From Portunus trituberculatus (lineage: Eukaryota > Arthropoda > Malacostraca > Decapoda > Portunidae), in assembly GCF_017591435.1 (NCBI RefSeq), contig NC_059278.1:13162456-13226455 (forward strand): a stretch of 64,000 bases of DNA. The letters run 5' to 3'. The position numbers and the translations under genes were made by a program. The notes beneath the pieces are model-generated. The model did no database searches. It had not been told where the DNA came from and saw nothing but the letters and a program-made list of their open reading frames with translations. Numbering within the stretch: position 1 is the first letter of the stretch; each line of letters opens with the position of its first letter. Positions 13,020 through 25,623 of the stretch are shown piece by piece.

Positions 13020-16000
13020 CACGCGCGTTTATCTTTAACTCAGCAACATACAATTGGTCTGACATGGTAAGTGAGGAGTGCTACACCTAGTGACCCCACT
13101 AGCATGCTTGCATGACCCTATTGGATATATAACCATTGACCTATTCCATACTCTTGTATTGATGCAACTACCTGAAGCATTGTATGACAGCACAGTGAGA
13201 CTTCTTGTTTCTTTAGTATAAACTATTTCTTTAAATGATAGACATTAAATAATATTGCATAGTTTGTGCTTGTTTGAATAGCAATGAATACGATGCTTCT
13301 GCAGCTCATTCAGACCACAATAGGAAACATGCACTTTACACCCTCTCTTAATGCCCTTACACATTTGTACTGTGAATGACTTCCAAAATCACCCAGTACT
13401 AAATGAGTGGATAAAACAATTAGACCTTGGCATGGCTTGCCATGTGCACCTGCACCCTGCTCAAATGTGTGTTGTGTGTGCGTGTTGTAGAGGTTGGGAG
13501 GAGAGGCGATGGCGGTGGGCCCGGCAGTATGAGGAAGAGCAGTGGACGCTGGGGCTCCTCCCACTCCTTGTCCCGTGCATCCGGCTCTCGCGGGTCCAAC
13601 TCCAGCCTCACCGGAGGTATCACCCACTCTCTCTCAAGTAACTGTAGCTCTAATTCTCTGCATTCTAAATGACTTAAGTATTACTAGACCTTCACCTTGA
13701 ATCTGGTAATGTTGGAAATTTTCTGCTTAGTTTTATAGTCCTACTTTGATTTCATTTACTGGAAGTTTTTATTTATTTTTTTTTTATTTTTTTTTTCCCC
13801 CACTCTGAAATTATAAAGATTTTGAAAATTTAAAATTAATTATAATTGTTCATAAGATTATAAGTTAACATCTTTATTAACCATTACATGAAACACCATG
13901 AAAAATCCATTGTACAACAAACCAGAACATAAGTTGTTGGATGGGATTGCAATGAATTACTTGTAGGAGTGAGCAGCCACAGGTACAGTTGTGTGGCAGA
14001 CAGGCTGCTAAAGCAAGAGACTGTCAGGTGGAAATTGTATTTGTGAAGTGGGTCAGTGCCATTAATTCAACTATTGATACAAGGATTATCCCATTTTCAC
14101 TGTAAATTAAGCCTTGTTTTGAAAATGATAAAATAAAGAATAAAAAAGATCTATCAAGACCAGTGCTTGTTTATCAAAGTATTTTAGTTGCTGTAGCAGG
14201 ATTGAACCCTCTAGTTTTTCTTTCCCTATACTATGCCATGTGGCTCTTGCTGCAGCTTGTGCAGATTTCATGGAGTTTAGTTATGTTTTTGTGTCTAGAA
14301 GAACTAGGAACATATGTGTCGTGCTTACAGAAATACAGATTTGTTGTTTGTTTTGGATATGTACAGAAGACCTTAGAGGTGTTTTGTCAAATATGCCATA
14401 TGTTGCTTCAAAGGATTTAATATATTGGTATTTTTATCTTTATTTCTGAATCATAACAAAACAAAGAAATTTGAATTATGGCAATAACAATCAAACATAT
14501 TTTGATAAAGCACCTATGAGCCCCTATTGTTTGGTACCTTTTTTTTTTTTTTATCAGTTTTGAATTGCCTCATGGCATGTATATGCCTTTGTCCTCGCCC
14601 CTCATAGACTACCCCAGCACCTCGCGCACCCTGGACCGAGGTCACACTGGCAGGCGACCCACCTCAGTCATTGGGTATTCCTCCCTGGCACGCGGGGAGG
14701 ACAGGAAGCCTTCACGTAGGTTACCTTTTATTGCTGTTTTGGTGTTCCTGCATGGTTTATTTATATTGCAAGGTATCCTAGCACCGTCAGACTGGAGGAT
14801 GCAATACAAATTATTTCAGACATGTTCTTCACACATATATCCTTCAGAAACTGTGCCTCATATACACCATTATCAATTTCAGATCATGGTAGATCTTGTC
14901 ATATTGTAATATGGTGGGATATTGATACTTGGTATTTATTTATGTAGTAAACATGAGGTGTGGTTAGTAGTTGGTGTATCTTGGTGTAAAGGTAGTATTT
15001 ACAGCAGTAATTAATACATCTCATCAAATGGGGATATCCTTGCACACCACAGTGTATAGGTCCCAAGGTGCGGGCCTCAATTATGGTGAGGATTACCGTG
15101 TGCACGAGGCCAGGAGACCCAGCCTGGCAGTAGAGGGTGGGGGCTCCAGGCTGAGGCGGGGATACAATGGGGGTCCCGCTGGAGGCTATCGAAAGTACCG
15201 GTCCACAGGCAACCTGAGTGGTAAGCCCCACCTCAAGGAGGCAAAAGTCCTTCTGCTATTTGGTGGTGGTGGCATTTGCTAACTGATTAACAACCTTAAG
15301 GAAACTTGTCATATGAGTGTATTTCCTGTGACACCTTAATTCCATTCAGCATGTTGATGAGAGACATTGTCATGGATGATTGTTTGAATTTTCTCTGTGA
15401 TTTGAGATAAAGATTGTCCAGAAATGTCACTTTTCTCAATGATGATAGAAATTAAGTATGTTACAGTTAATACAGTTATGTGATGGGACCTTTAGTTTAG
15501 ATACTGTACTGTTGCTGAATAACTGTGGTGATGGGAGCAAGCATTGATTTATGCTAGTCTTTAATTAAATTGGAGCACTTGGGTAGTCTGTGTTGGACAG
15601 ATATATAATTGTAGAATAAAATTTTAACAAGGAGTCTCAAAAGTACTATCAATCTATTTTCCTTATGAAGTGTTTGTCGATTAAAATGATTGTCAAGAAA
15701 TTATTTTTAATTGTGGAATTGGTATAATATGATCTTTATATGAATTCATAGGTCATTTGCTTGACTGTGAGTATTCACATGGTTTTCACATTCATATTAT
15801 TTTATTTGCAAAACAAGAAAATATTTCTTAGAATAAAAATGATATTGAGATAAAAGTTAGATACGGTATTTTACTCCAAAATAGGAGATCATATTATTGT
15901 AAGGAAATATATACCATATACACAAGCTAACCCTTATAATACAATCTACATTAGCACACACGTCACAAGCGTGTCGTAAGTGGACATGCATTAGTATCAG

Positions 16001-17778
16001 TTGTTACAGTCACCAGTTTTGTTTAATTCAAAGTTAAATTATTTAATCATCTGTTTCTTGCTGACAGGACTCCGCCTAAGAAGTATGTTATGGTGTACAT
16101 AAGATTGTAGTATGTTGGTAGACTGTCATTGATCCACTGTAGACTGCACACTGTGTTGCTTCAGGTCATTCTCTTGTTTAAGTTCACAAAAGTTTTGTCA
16201 CTTATAAAAAATACATCATGATCAGTTGCAACTTTTTTTAATATGAGAATACATGGAAGTTTGTTACAATAAATGGCATTAATATTCCAAAGAGTGAGCT
16301 AGGAAAGTTGGTGAGTGGCTCACCAACTCTTGGCGATGACTGAGTTGACCATCTACTGGGAAATTAACAATGCAAGTAACCAAAATCAAAGAAATGGGTT
16401 TTTAGTAAGGAAACAGTTTTTAATAACATTTATTGATCAACATCCATGTTTCAGTTTAAACTATTGATTTTAGTCACCACTTTTCTATAATGTGGTCTCT
16501 TATTTTCTGAAAGATTCAGCTTTAAAAAATTCAATTTTGAAATTCAGTATTATTTGCCATTTTACATTAGTTTGTTTGAATATAATGTTTAATAAAATAT
16601 AGATATGAAAAGTATCATGTTCAGACTGAAATTCTTAATTGTATTTTTAATGCAGAGAAACCTGAGACATATTTACAATGAACATAGGAAGTTGAACAGT
16701 GGATAATTGATTTTGCACTTTTTGGGCTTTGGATTTTATAATTGACATTAGTGATCAGATTTTAATAAGATCAAACCATTCATTGTTAATGTAATGCAAA
16801 CACAAACACCAAATGAAATTCTTTGTGGTAAATTTTTGTTCTTTCATCTTCTCTTTCACACACATGCTTTTGTTCTGTAGCCAATCAAAGTAAAAAAAAT
16901 TATGTGTGCCTTTCATGCAATAGAAATTATTAACAATGAATGAGTTTGTGGGCAATATACTTTTTTTCCAACTTGCTCCACAGAAAAGGCATAGTTAAAT
17001 GTTTTCTAGAGTAATAGTTACATTATAGTACATGTAGTGTACCATGTTGAAATGGGAAGAAAAATTTTGAGCCTCTAAATAAAAAGATTAAAGCTAAGAG
17101 GATGAAGAACATTTCCACCTTAATTACATTTAAAACTGAATAGATCAGCTAAAATACCAAATTTTAAATATATGTAACATTAATTTATTCATTATGTTGA
17201 AATTTTGTCAGATTTTAACTTTTGCCTGCCATTTTGATGTACTAATTTGAATCCAGCTGGAGCTGCTGGAGCCAGGGCTCAGAATTGGCAGTAGTGGAGC
17301 ATTGAGTCTCATCTCAGTACATATTTTGCCATTTCAGGTTTACCAGTATTAATATTACTATGTATTTTTTCCCCTTAGTAAGAGTACTCTTTTTCAGCTA
17401 ATGCAGTTTTCATGTTGAGAGGTATTTACATTACCACTGTAAATATGAATGTTTAGTGGCTTTGTAGAATGGAAGAAAGTCACCACAAACTGAAATATTT
17501 ATTTGCTTTTATCAGCACCTCCTGTATAGTGTATAATCAATGATGATCTTTTACATTTTCAGTATAGGAATGAAATATGATTTTACTTAGAATTTAATAC
17601 AGGCATGGTAAGATTCTATCATACTTATAGCCATGCCTGCTGTGAGGGTGTAAAAGATGCCACCAAAGAACTGACTGGTGTCTTATAGTGTTCATTCTTT
17701 GTAAATTTTGTATGTGTGTATATATGTCGATGTGTTTGTCAAAGATTGGCATATTCGAAGGCCATATTATCTTTTTTT

Positions 17779-17825
<47 letters not shown>

Positions 17826-19170
17826 CATCAATTCAAGACTCATGAGTAAGACGTTACTTCATAGTAATACAAGCATCACCGTAAGGCATCACCTTAACTA
17901 AGATAAACAGTTGAGGAAGAAACATATTTTAATAGATTTTCTGCCCACGTGCTGACTTGTCAAGTAATCTGTGTTATGGGTACAGGTCAGAGTGAGCATG
18001 ACAGCTTGGTGTACCATATGAGTGAAGACAGTGGGCTGGGCCGTGCCACTCCTCCACGCCGTGCTCCCTCGCCTGGCATGGCTAGACACCTTCCCTCTCC
18101 ATCAGGCCCAGGGTCACTCCCTCCAGGCCTTTTCTCTAAGCGGAGACAGGGAGGCTTTGATGATGCTGCCAGTGATATTTCATCCACCACCAGCTCTACG
18201 ATGGATTACCATGGAGGTAGGTTACTCTATCTATTACATAGTGAATCATATCACTCAGATATTTAGTAAAGTATTGGAATTTAAATGAGGAGTTTCACAA
18301 TAACTATGGTGATATAATTATGTATGTTGAAGCACTTATTGATTGTGTGTTGTATAGTTGACACAAAGTGAATCTTTACATTATGGTAATAAAACTGAAA
18401 AAAATCACATTTGCTACTAGGGTTACACTGCAGGATAGGAATGCCAAGATTGGCCACATTACCACAAACCTTGTCCAATATTTGTTGCCTAGTAGTATAA
18501 TGCAAGCAAAAATTTTACTTGGATTTTTCTGTAAAGATTTTCATTGTGTGAAACATTTTTTGAAGATTTTCACTGCATTGACTGTAATATAGAAAATTGT
18601 CATAAGCCAACATTTTATTTGTTTCAGGCCCAAGACTGTTCAAGCAGCCAACAGCTAAGTCAAACAGGACTATTATTCTTAATGCAGTTGAATATTGTGT
18701 CTTTCCTGGCATGGTGAACCAGACAGCTAAGCATCGTGTCTTGGAGGAGATAGCTCGGTCAGAGTCCAAGCATTTCCTTATCCTGTTCAGAGATGCTGGA
18801 TGCCAATTCCGAGCCATCTATTCCTTCAATCCTGAAACAGAAGAGGTTTACAAATTGTATGGCACAGGGCCAAAGCAAGTCAACGACAGAATGTTTGATA
18901 AATTTTTCAAGTAAGTAAGATCGAAGCAATGTTTAATGAATTATCATCTTTTACACAAAAAGTTATTGCACCTCTTCTTTAATTACTTATAAGTACATTT
19001 AGTATTGTTATTTTTCACATTTCAGATACAACTCTGGTGGAAAGTGTTTCTCCCAAATCCACACCAAACACCTAACTGTGACCATTGATGCCTTCACCAT
19101 CCACAACTCCCTGTGGCAAGGCAAACGTGTCAATCTTCCACCTAAAAAGGATATGACTCTTGTTATTTAG
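3196..19170 (+). CDS. Patronin: Patronin/CAMSAP microtubule minus-end protein (13 exons, N-terminus missing)
   Basis: Calmodulin-regulated spectrin-associated protein family. These proteins bind and stabilise non-centrosomal microtubule minus ends. Joining 3196-3601, 3736-3842, 8557-8807, 9038-9777, 10036-10350, 11608-11844, 12742-12955, 13491-13616, 14608-14715, 15053-15220, 17986-18216, 18628-18910 and 19026-19170 uses AG/GT borders throughout, keeps one frame and gives 1,109 residues plus stop. Visible in order: Ser/Arg-rich segment with a short Gln-rich helix (about residues 90-112), Pro/Gln/Tyr-rich low complexity, a conserved acidic plus Lys/Pro segment (about 435-480), a Glu/Lys/Arg coiled coil (607-685), Ser/Gly-rich linkers, and a full CKK domain (about 968-1109) ending in DMTLVI. 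The calponin-homology domain is not seen, so the 5' exons lie upstream. Family assignment is very secure; exon borders are by eye. Confidence 0.95.
3736..3842 (+). CDS. Patronin: Patronin exon 2
   Basis: Acceptor ATGCAG, donor GTACTG after 3842. Phase 0 in, phase 2 out (ends in AG). Encodes a Gln/Pro/Ser-rich stretch ending RRAQWGPAR. Its phase-2 end fits both the exon at 8557 and the candidate terminal exon at 5012. Confidence 0.85.
5012..5327 (+). CDS. Candidate alternative last exon of Patronin (Cys-rich tail)
   Basis: Acceptor CCACTAG at 5005-5011. If exon 2 (ends AG, phase 2) is spliced here, the frame opens as R-P-T-K-K-S-R and runs 104 codons to TAA at 5325-5327. AATAAA follows at 5400-5405. 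The tail begins with a cluster of eight cysteines (CSSSCEGCECDSSSCCC) and ends in a basic stretch (MKNTKKKLK). The product would stop after the first 170 or so visible residues and lack the coiled coil and CKK. No family is recognised. It could instead be a chance open frame; the polypyrimidine tract is only moderate. Seen: frame, splice site, poly(A) signal. Inferred: use as an exon. Confidence 0.45.
5328..6191. other. Patronin intron or alternative 3' UTR
   Basis: AT-rich, no coding potential seen. Contains AATAAA at 5400-5405, which would serve the candidate terminal exon. Confidence 0.5.
6192..6431 (+). mobile_element. tRNA-derived SINE, second family, poly(A) tail
   Basis: Starts GGGGGCCGCCGTGG, with A-box-like TGGTACAGTGG and B box GGTTCGAATCC, then a body ending ...GAAAAGCCCACATG and a pure A run (6402-6431). 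The same body occurs in reverse at 21,835-22,048 and 56,101-56,330. The long stem between the boxes recalls a long-variable-arm tRNA, but the parent tRNA cannot be assigned by eye. This is the most complete of the three copies. Confidence 0.85.
6432..8556. other. Patronin intron
   Basis: No exon recognised. Contains a short (AG)n near 7291-7311 and a (GGCA)n microsatellite at about 8426-8451. Ends in acceptor TTTTCTAG. Confidence 0.6.
8557..8807 (+). CDS. Patronin: Patronin exon 3
   Basis: Acceptor TTTCTAG, donor GTAAGT after 8807. Phase 2 in, phase 1 out. Encodes a Pro/Gln/Met/Tyr-rich low-complexity stretch with repeated PGYYPGY-like and GQMPPQPP-like segments, a disordered linker. Confidence 0.85.
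9038..9777 (+). CDS. Patronin: Patronin exon 4 (conserved Lys/Pro segment)
   Basis: Acceptor ATTTCAG, donor GTAAGTG after 9777. Phase 1 in, phase 0 out; the largest exon. A Gly/Ser/Pro-rich start is followed near its end by GFYISFDSDSGPRKPKPQLR. That acidic-then-KPKP block is one of the few conserved stretches in CAMSAP linkers and supports the family call independently of the CKK. Confidence 0.92.
10036..10350 (+). CDS. Patronin: Patronin exon 5
   Basis: Acceptor TTCACTCAG, donor GTAAGTATT after 10350. Phase 0 at both ends. Disordered Ser/His/Pro-rich linker ending in the conserved AMALVIGEDIADAEN that leads into the coiled coil. Confidence 0.9.
10351..11607. other. Patronin intron
   Basis: AT-rich, no supported feature apart from its splice sites. 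Confidence 0.6.
11608..11844 (+). CDS. Patronin: Patronin exon 6 (coiled coil)
   Basis: Two AGs lie at 11606-11607 and 11611-11612; only the first keeps the incoming phase 0, giving SSASEMEKKKERL. The exon is almost wholly a charged Glu/Lys/Arg helix of 79 residues, with MKRKQEQEEARLRKE matching insect Patronin closely. Donor GTAGTA after 11844, phase 0. Confidence 0.9.
11845..12741. other. Patronin intron
   Basis: No supported feature apart from splice sites; AT-rich. Confidence 0.6.
12742..12955 (+). CDS. Patronin: Patronin exon 7
   Basis: Acceptor TTTGTAG, donor GTAAGTT after 12955. Phase 0 in, phase 1 out. Gly/Pro/Arg-rich linker containing RPRPKTMAGSSVPDVTD and KKGSTQNIAGG, both resembling the segment after the coiled coil in other Patronins. 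Confidence 0.88.
12956..13490. other. Patronin intron with (GT)n
   Basis: Contains a (GT)n tract passing into alternating GC/AC at about 12989-13027. No coding signal seen. Acceptor TGTTGTAG at its end. Confidence 0.6.
13491..13616 (+). CDS. Patronin: Patronin exon 8
   Basis: Acceptor GTTGTAG, donor GTATCA after 13616; phase 1 at both ends, so it could be skipped without a frameshift. Encodes a Ser/Gly/Arg-rich linker (GSMRKSSGRWGSSHSLSRAS). Confidence 0.8.
13617..14607. other. Patronin intron
   Basis: T-rich, with several homopolymer T runs near 13,770-13,800 and 14,540. No exon recognised. Confidence 0.6.
14608..14715 (+). CDS. Patronin: Patronin exon 9
   Basis: Acceptor CCTCATAG, donor GTAGGT after 14715; phase 1 at both ends. 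Encodes DYPSTSRTLDRGHTGRRPTS and a short Ser/Arg linker. Exons 8-11 are all phase 1/1, so any could be a cassette exon. Confidence 0.8.
15053..15220 (+). CDS. Patronin: Patronin exon 10
   Basis: AG at 15051-15052 is chosen over the AG at 15058-15059 because only it continues the phase-1 frame into YRSQGAGLNYGEDYRVHEAR. Donor GTAAGC after 15220. Phase 1 out. Basic, Gly-rich linker. Confidence 0.8.
15221..17985. other. Long Patronin intron
   Basis: About 2.8 kb of AT-rich DNA without a supported exon. Holds a T run and an (ATT)n microsatellite at about 17,771-17,825. Confidence 0.6.
17986..18216 (+). CDS. Patronin: Patronin exon 11
   Basis: Acceptor GGTACAG, donor GTAGGT after 18216; phase 1 at both ends. 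Encodes SLVYHMSEDSGLGRATPPRR and, at its end, DDAASDISSTTSSTMDYHGG, the Ser/Thr/Asp-rich lead-in to the CKK conserved in Patronin. Confidence 0.9.
18628..18910 (+). CDS. Patronin: Patronin exon 12 (CKK domain, first part)
   Basis: Acceptor TGTTTCAG, donor GTAAGTAAG after 18910; phase 1 in, phase 2 out. Encodes GPRLFKQPTAKSNR, then NAVEYCVFPGMVN, HFLILFRDAGCQFRAIY and KLYGTGPKQV, all hallmark CKK stretches. The CKK forms the globular microtubule-binding fold that recognises the minus end. Confidence 0.96.
19026..19170 (+). CDS. Patronin: Patronin exon 13 (CKK end and stop)
   Basis: Acceptor CATTTCAG. Completes the Lys codon split at 18910 and encodes YNSGGKCFSQIHTKHLTVTI, DAFTIHNSLWQGKRV and the C-terminus KKDMTLVI, followed by TAG at 19168-19170. 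Confidence 0.96.
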
Positions 19171-21400
<2,230 letters not shown>

Positions 21401-21834
21401 AGATTTTTTCTTGATGGTATTAGTGAACATGTCTACAAGTTTGAAAATTACTGTTGTGTTGATGTTAATCTTTTATACCTCATAAAGACAGATAGCCAAA
21501 ACTGTCCCCTCATAAGATACATATATTTCTTAAAAAAGATTAATTAGAACCATAATAAAAGCCTCAAAGCCTTTAGTGGCAAGAATCAATCCTCATTAAT
21601 CAAATAGCATGAGGATATCCGGGTTTCTCCACATCAGTACCAAGCTTCATAAATAGCTTATCTGTGCCATGCTGCAACACCCATAATGGAGACAGTTCCT
21701 TTCTTATTTAAAATTACGTAAGTTGGTCAGACTCCTTTTATTACTACCACTATTATTATCCTTGCTTCTTCCTCCTCACATTACTAGTATTATTTATGCC
21801 TGATGAACACTAGAAATTCAGCTAAATTTTGTCC

Positions 21835-22048
21835 TTTTTTTTTTTTTCTTTTATACTAAGTGGGCTTTTCATGGGAATTTATGGGCTAAAGGGGATACTT
21901 TTTGGGGTACCTCCTATCTCAAAGCCCACCCGCTAGGAAACCGTTGCCCCGAATGAGGAAGTCCAACCTACACTCGGACCGTGGACAGGATTCAAACCCA
22001 TGCGCATGAAGACCCCTCGGATCCCCAAAGCACGCATGGTTCCACTGT
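21835..22048 (-). mobile_element. tRNA-derived SINE, second family (5'-truncated)
   Basis: Reverse-complement relative of 6192-6431, with a T run (the A tail) at 21,837-21,848. The 5' end stops at ACAGTGG inside the A box, exactly where the copy at 56,330 also stops. Confidence 0.85.
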
Positions 22049-22518
22049 TTTTTCTTCTTGTCTTCCATTACCTACCTCCTCTTCCTACTCCTACAACATT
22101 TTATCTATATACACTCCTTAGTCTATAAATACCTGGGAAACAATGAAAAATTACAATAGATTTTGGCAGAGACTGACGAGAAGGAAGAAAAAGGTCTTGA
22201 GTGTGATTTAACAATGAAAAAAGTAAGGTAATATTTATAAATAGGTAAGAGAATGAAAGATATGCAGTAGCTATGGGAGGACAAAAACACAGTAGTGCTT
22301 AAGGATATGGGTGAGTGTAAAAATCCAAAGATTGAAAAGATAAGTGTTATGAAAGAATTACAAATGGTTTGACAGACGTACAACATAGGAGAGGATGAGA
22401 CTGGAGCAAGTGATGCTGGAATGTGAGAGAGAGAGAATGATGCATGTGATTGTAACTCGAGTTAGTATATAGTGGGAATGAAAGAGTGAAGAAAACAGGA
22501 AGCACTGCTGCAGTCATT
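22049..22518. other. Spacer without recognised features
   Basis: AT- and purine-rich; no gene or repeat recognised. Confidence 0.4.
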
Positions 22519-23140
22519 TGTGTGTGTGTGGATGTATATTACAGGGTTCAAGCAAGGTTCATAGTGACCTGTCTCCTAATCTAATTTTATCAAAATTTTC
22601 CTTAAATATGTGTACACCTTCTGCTGTTACAGTTTCATCATCCAAACTGTTCCAGATGTCTACCATCCTATGTGGAAAACTAAACATTTTAATGTTTCTG
22701 AAACATTAACTTTTCTGATCTTCTTAAAATGTCCTCTTTGTCTGTCTATTTTCATCTTCAATCGGTGATATCAGATCTTGTCTCTCTCTTTTTCATATTG
22801 TTCACTATCTTGCACATCATTATTAGATCTCTTCTCTTCTGTTTATCCTTCAAAGTTGGTAGCTTCATTTCCTTTAGTGTATCTTCATAGGGAAAGTCCT
22901 TTATTTCTGGCCCTATCTTTGTGGCTATCCTTTGGATTCTTTCTAGTTTCCTGATGTCCTTTTGCATGTGTGGTGACCAACCACTGCTGCATATTCAAGT
23001 CTAGGTTTTGTCATAATGGTTATGATCTTTTTCATCATAATCTTCTCCATGTAGTTAAATGCCACTCTGATATTCGTTAATGTCTTGTATGTTTCTTTCT
23101 CTATTCTCATTTTCGTTCCAAAGCTGGATGTTGTGTCTGT
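22519..23140 (-). mobile_element. LINE family B, 3' part
   Basis: The minus strand encodes HIRKLERIQRIATK-like and LPTLKDKQKRRDLIMM stretches (22,758-22,967), the region after the reverse transcriptase that also appears at 60,500 and 61,550. The 3' end is at a short (GT)n at 22,519-22,530. Frames are broken. Its truncated 5' side abuts LINE A head to head near 23,140. Confidence 0.75.
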
Positions 23141-23290
23141 ACACGACTTAACTTGCTCTCGTGTCCACGCTCTTGAATTTTCCTAGTTTTCCACCATCTG
23201 GCTTCGACTAAACAGTCACTCTCAAACTAAATTCATCTATGCTGTTTATCTCTCCCCTAACTCTTCTGACTATAGTAAATTCTTTCACTA

Positions 23291-23541
23291 CAGTCAACCC
23301 TCGGCTATTGCGACTTCCGCTATCGCGTTTTATTGCTATCACGCACCCATGAAAAGCTGCTAAAATTTCATTATCGCGACCTCAGATGCCTGCTATCGCG
23401 CGCCCAGCCATGACGTCATGGGATATCTGAGCGCTCATTGGCCAAAACTGACTTCCCGCCAAGATCAATTTGGCTATCGCGTTTTCGGGTATAACGCAGC
23501 TATTTCGGCCCCAATTGGATGTGATAGCCGAGGGTTAAGTG
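23291..23541. mobile_element. pogo/Tigger-like MITE (251 bp) in LINE A
   Basis: Termini CAGTCAACCCTCGGCTAT and ATAGCCGAGGGTTAAGTG are imperfect inverted repeats, flanked by TA at 23,289-23,290 and 23,542-23,543. Removing the element and one TA restores the LINE A reading seen in copy 3 near 37,130. The body is nearly the same as the outer parts of the element at 38,839-40,742. Confidence 0.9.
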
Positions 23542-25623
23542 TACTTAACTTCCAAAGTGGAGCACATTCTGTCCCTCCACCCTTTCGCAGAGATTTCCAT
23601 TCTTGGAGATTTCAATGTTCACCACCAGCTTTGGCTTTCATCTCCCTTCACTGACCATCCTGGTGAACTAGCCTTCAACTTTGCTATCCTCCATGACCTA
23701 GAGCAACTGGTGCAACACCCTACTCATATTCCTGATCATCTTGGAGACACGCCCAACATTCTTGATCTCTTCCTCACCTCTAATCCTTCTGCTTATGCTG
23801 TCACCCTTTCATCTCCATTGGGCTCCGACCACAATCTCATTTCTTTATCTTGTCCTATTTCTCCAATCTCTCCACAGGATCCCCCAAAGCGAAGGTGCCT
23901 CTGGCGTTTTGCCTCTGCCAGTTGGGGAGACCTGAGGAGGTATTATGCTGATTTTCCCTGGAATGATTACTGCTTCTGTGTCAGAGACCCATCTCTTTGT
24001 GCTGAACGCATAACAGAGGTGATAGTGTCTGGCATGGAGGCGTACATTCCTCATTCTTTTCTCAACCTAAACCTTCTAAACCTTGGTTTAACTCAGCCTG
24101 TTCTCGTGCTATACATGATAGAGAGGTTGCCCACAAAAGGTACTTGAGTCTTCCATCTCCTGAATCTCATGCACTTTATATCTCTGCCCGGAATCATGCC
24201 AAGTCTGTTCTTCAACTTGCCAAACACTCCTTCATAAGTAGAAAATGTCAAAATCTTTCAAACTCAAACTCCCCTTGAGACTTCTGGCATCTAGCCAAAA
24301 CATCTCAAATAACTTCACTTCTTCATTTTTCTCTCTTTTATTTCATCCTGATGGCACCACTGCCATCTCTTCTGTCTCTAAAGCTGAACTCTTCTCTCAA
24401 ACCTTTGCTCACAACTCCACCTTGGATGACTCTGGGCTTGCCCCTCCCTCTCCTCCTCCCTCTGACTATTTCATGTCTAAATTAAAATTCTTTGTAACAA
24501 TGTTTTCCATGCCCTCGCTGGCTTATGGTCCTGATGTGGTCCCTCCTATTGTTCTCAAAAACTGTGGTTCCGTGCTTGCACCTTGCCTGGCCAAACTCTT
24601 CCAACTTTGTCTATCTACTTCTACCTTTCCTTCCTGCTGGAAGTTTGCCTACATTCAGCTTGTTCCTAAAAAGGGTGACCATTCTAACCCCTCAAACTAC
24701 CATCCTATACCTTTAATCTCTTGCTTGTCTAAAGTTTTTGAATCTATCCTGAATAGGAAGATTCTCAAACATCTGTCACTTCACAATCTTCTGTCTGATC
24801 GCCAGTATGGCTTCCAAAAAGCAGACTCAAGGTCGCTCTACTGGTGTCTAATCTGGCTTTCCTTACTGAGTCTTGGTCATCCTCTTTGCAGAGATTTCCA
24901 GTATGTGAAACTTTTGCTGTATCCTCTTTAGAGATTTCATTGTTAGACATATCAAAAGCTTTTGATAGAGTCTGGCATAAAGCTTTGATTTCAAAACTGC
25001 CCTCCTACGGCTTCTATCCTTCTCTCTGCAACTTTATCTCAAGTTTCCTTTCCGACTGTTCTATTGCTGCTGTGGTAGACGGCCACTGTTCTTCTCCTAA
25101 ATCTATTAATAGTGGAGTTCCTCAGGGTTCTGTCCTGTCACCCACTCTCTTTCTATTATTCATTAATGACCTTAACCAAACTTCTTGCCCTATCCACTCC
25201 TACGCTGATGATACCACCTTACATCTTTCCACATCCTTTCAGAGACAACCAACCCTTCAGGAAGTCAACAGATCACGCAGGGACGCCACAGAACGCCTGA
25301 CTTCCGATCTTTCTAAGATTTCCGATTGGGGCAGAGAAAATCTAGTAGTTTTCAATGCCTCAAAACTCAATTCCTCCATCTATCAACTCGACACAACCTT
25401 CCAGACAACTATCCCCTCTTCTTCAATGGCACTCAATTGTCTCCCTCTTCCACAATGAATATCCTTGGTCTGTCCTTTACTCATAATCTTAACTGGAAAC
25501 TTCATATCTCATCTCTTGCTAAAACAGCTTCTATGAAGGCACTCTGAGGCATCTCCACCTGTTTTTCTCATCCCTCCAATTGCTTATTCAGTATAAGGGC
25601 CTTATCCGCCCGCATATGGAGTA

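Noticed and set aside
17258..17293. Possible Patronin microexon in the long intron (CTGGAGCTGCTGGAGCC)
   Set aside because: The only donor gives 34 nt, which breaks the phase 1 to phase 1 frame, and the peptide has no counterpart in the family.
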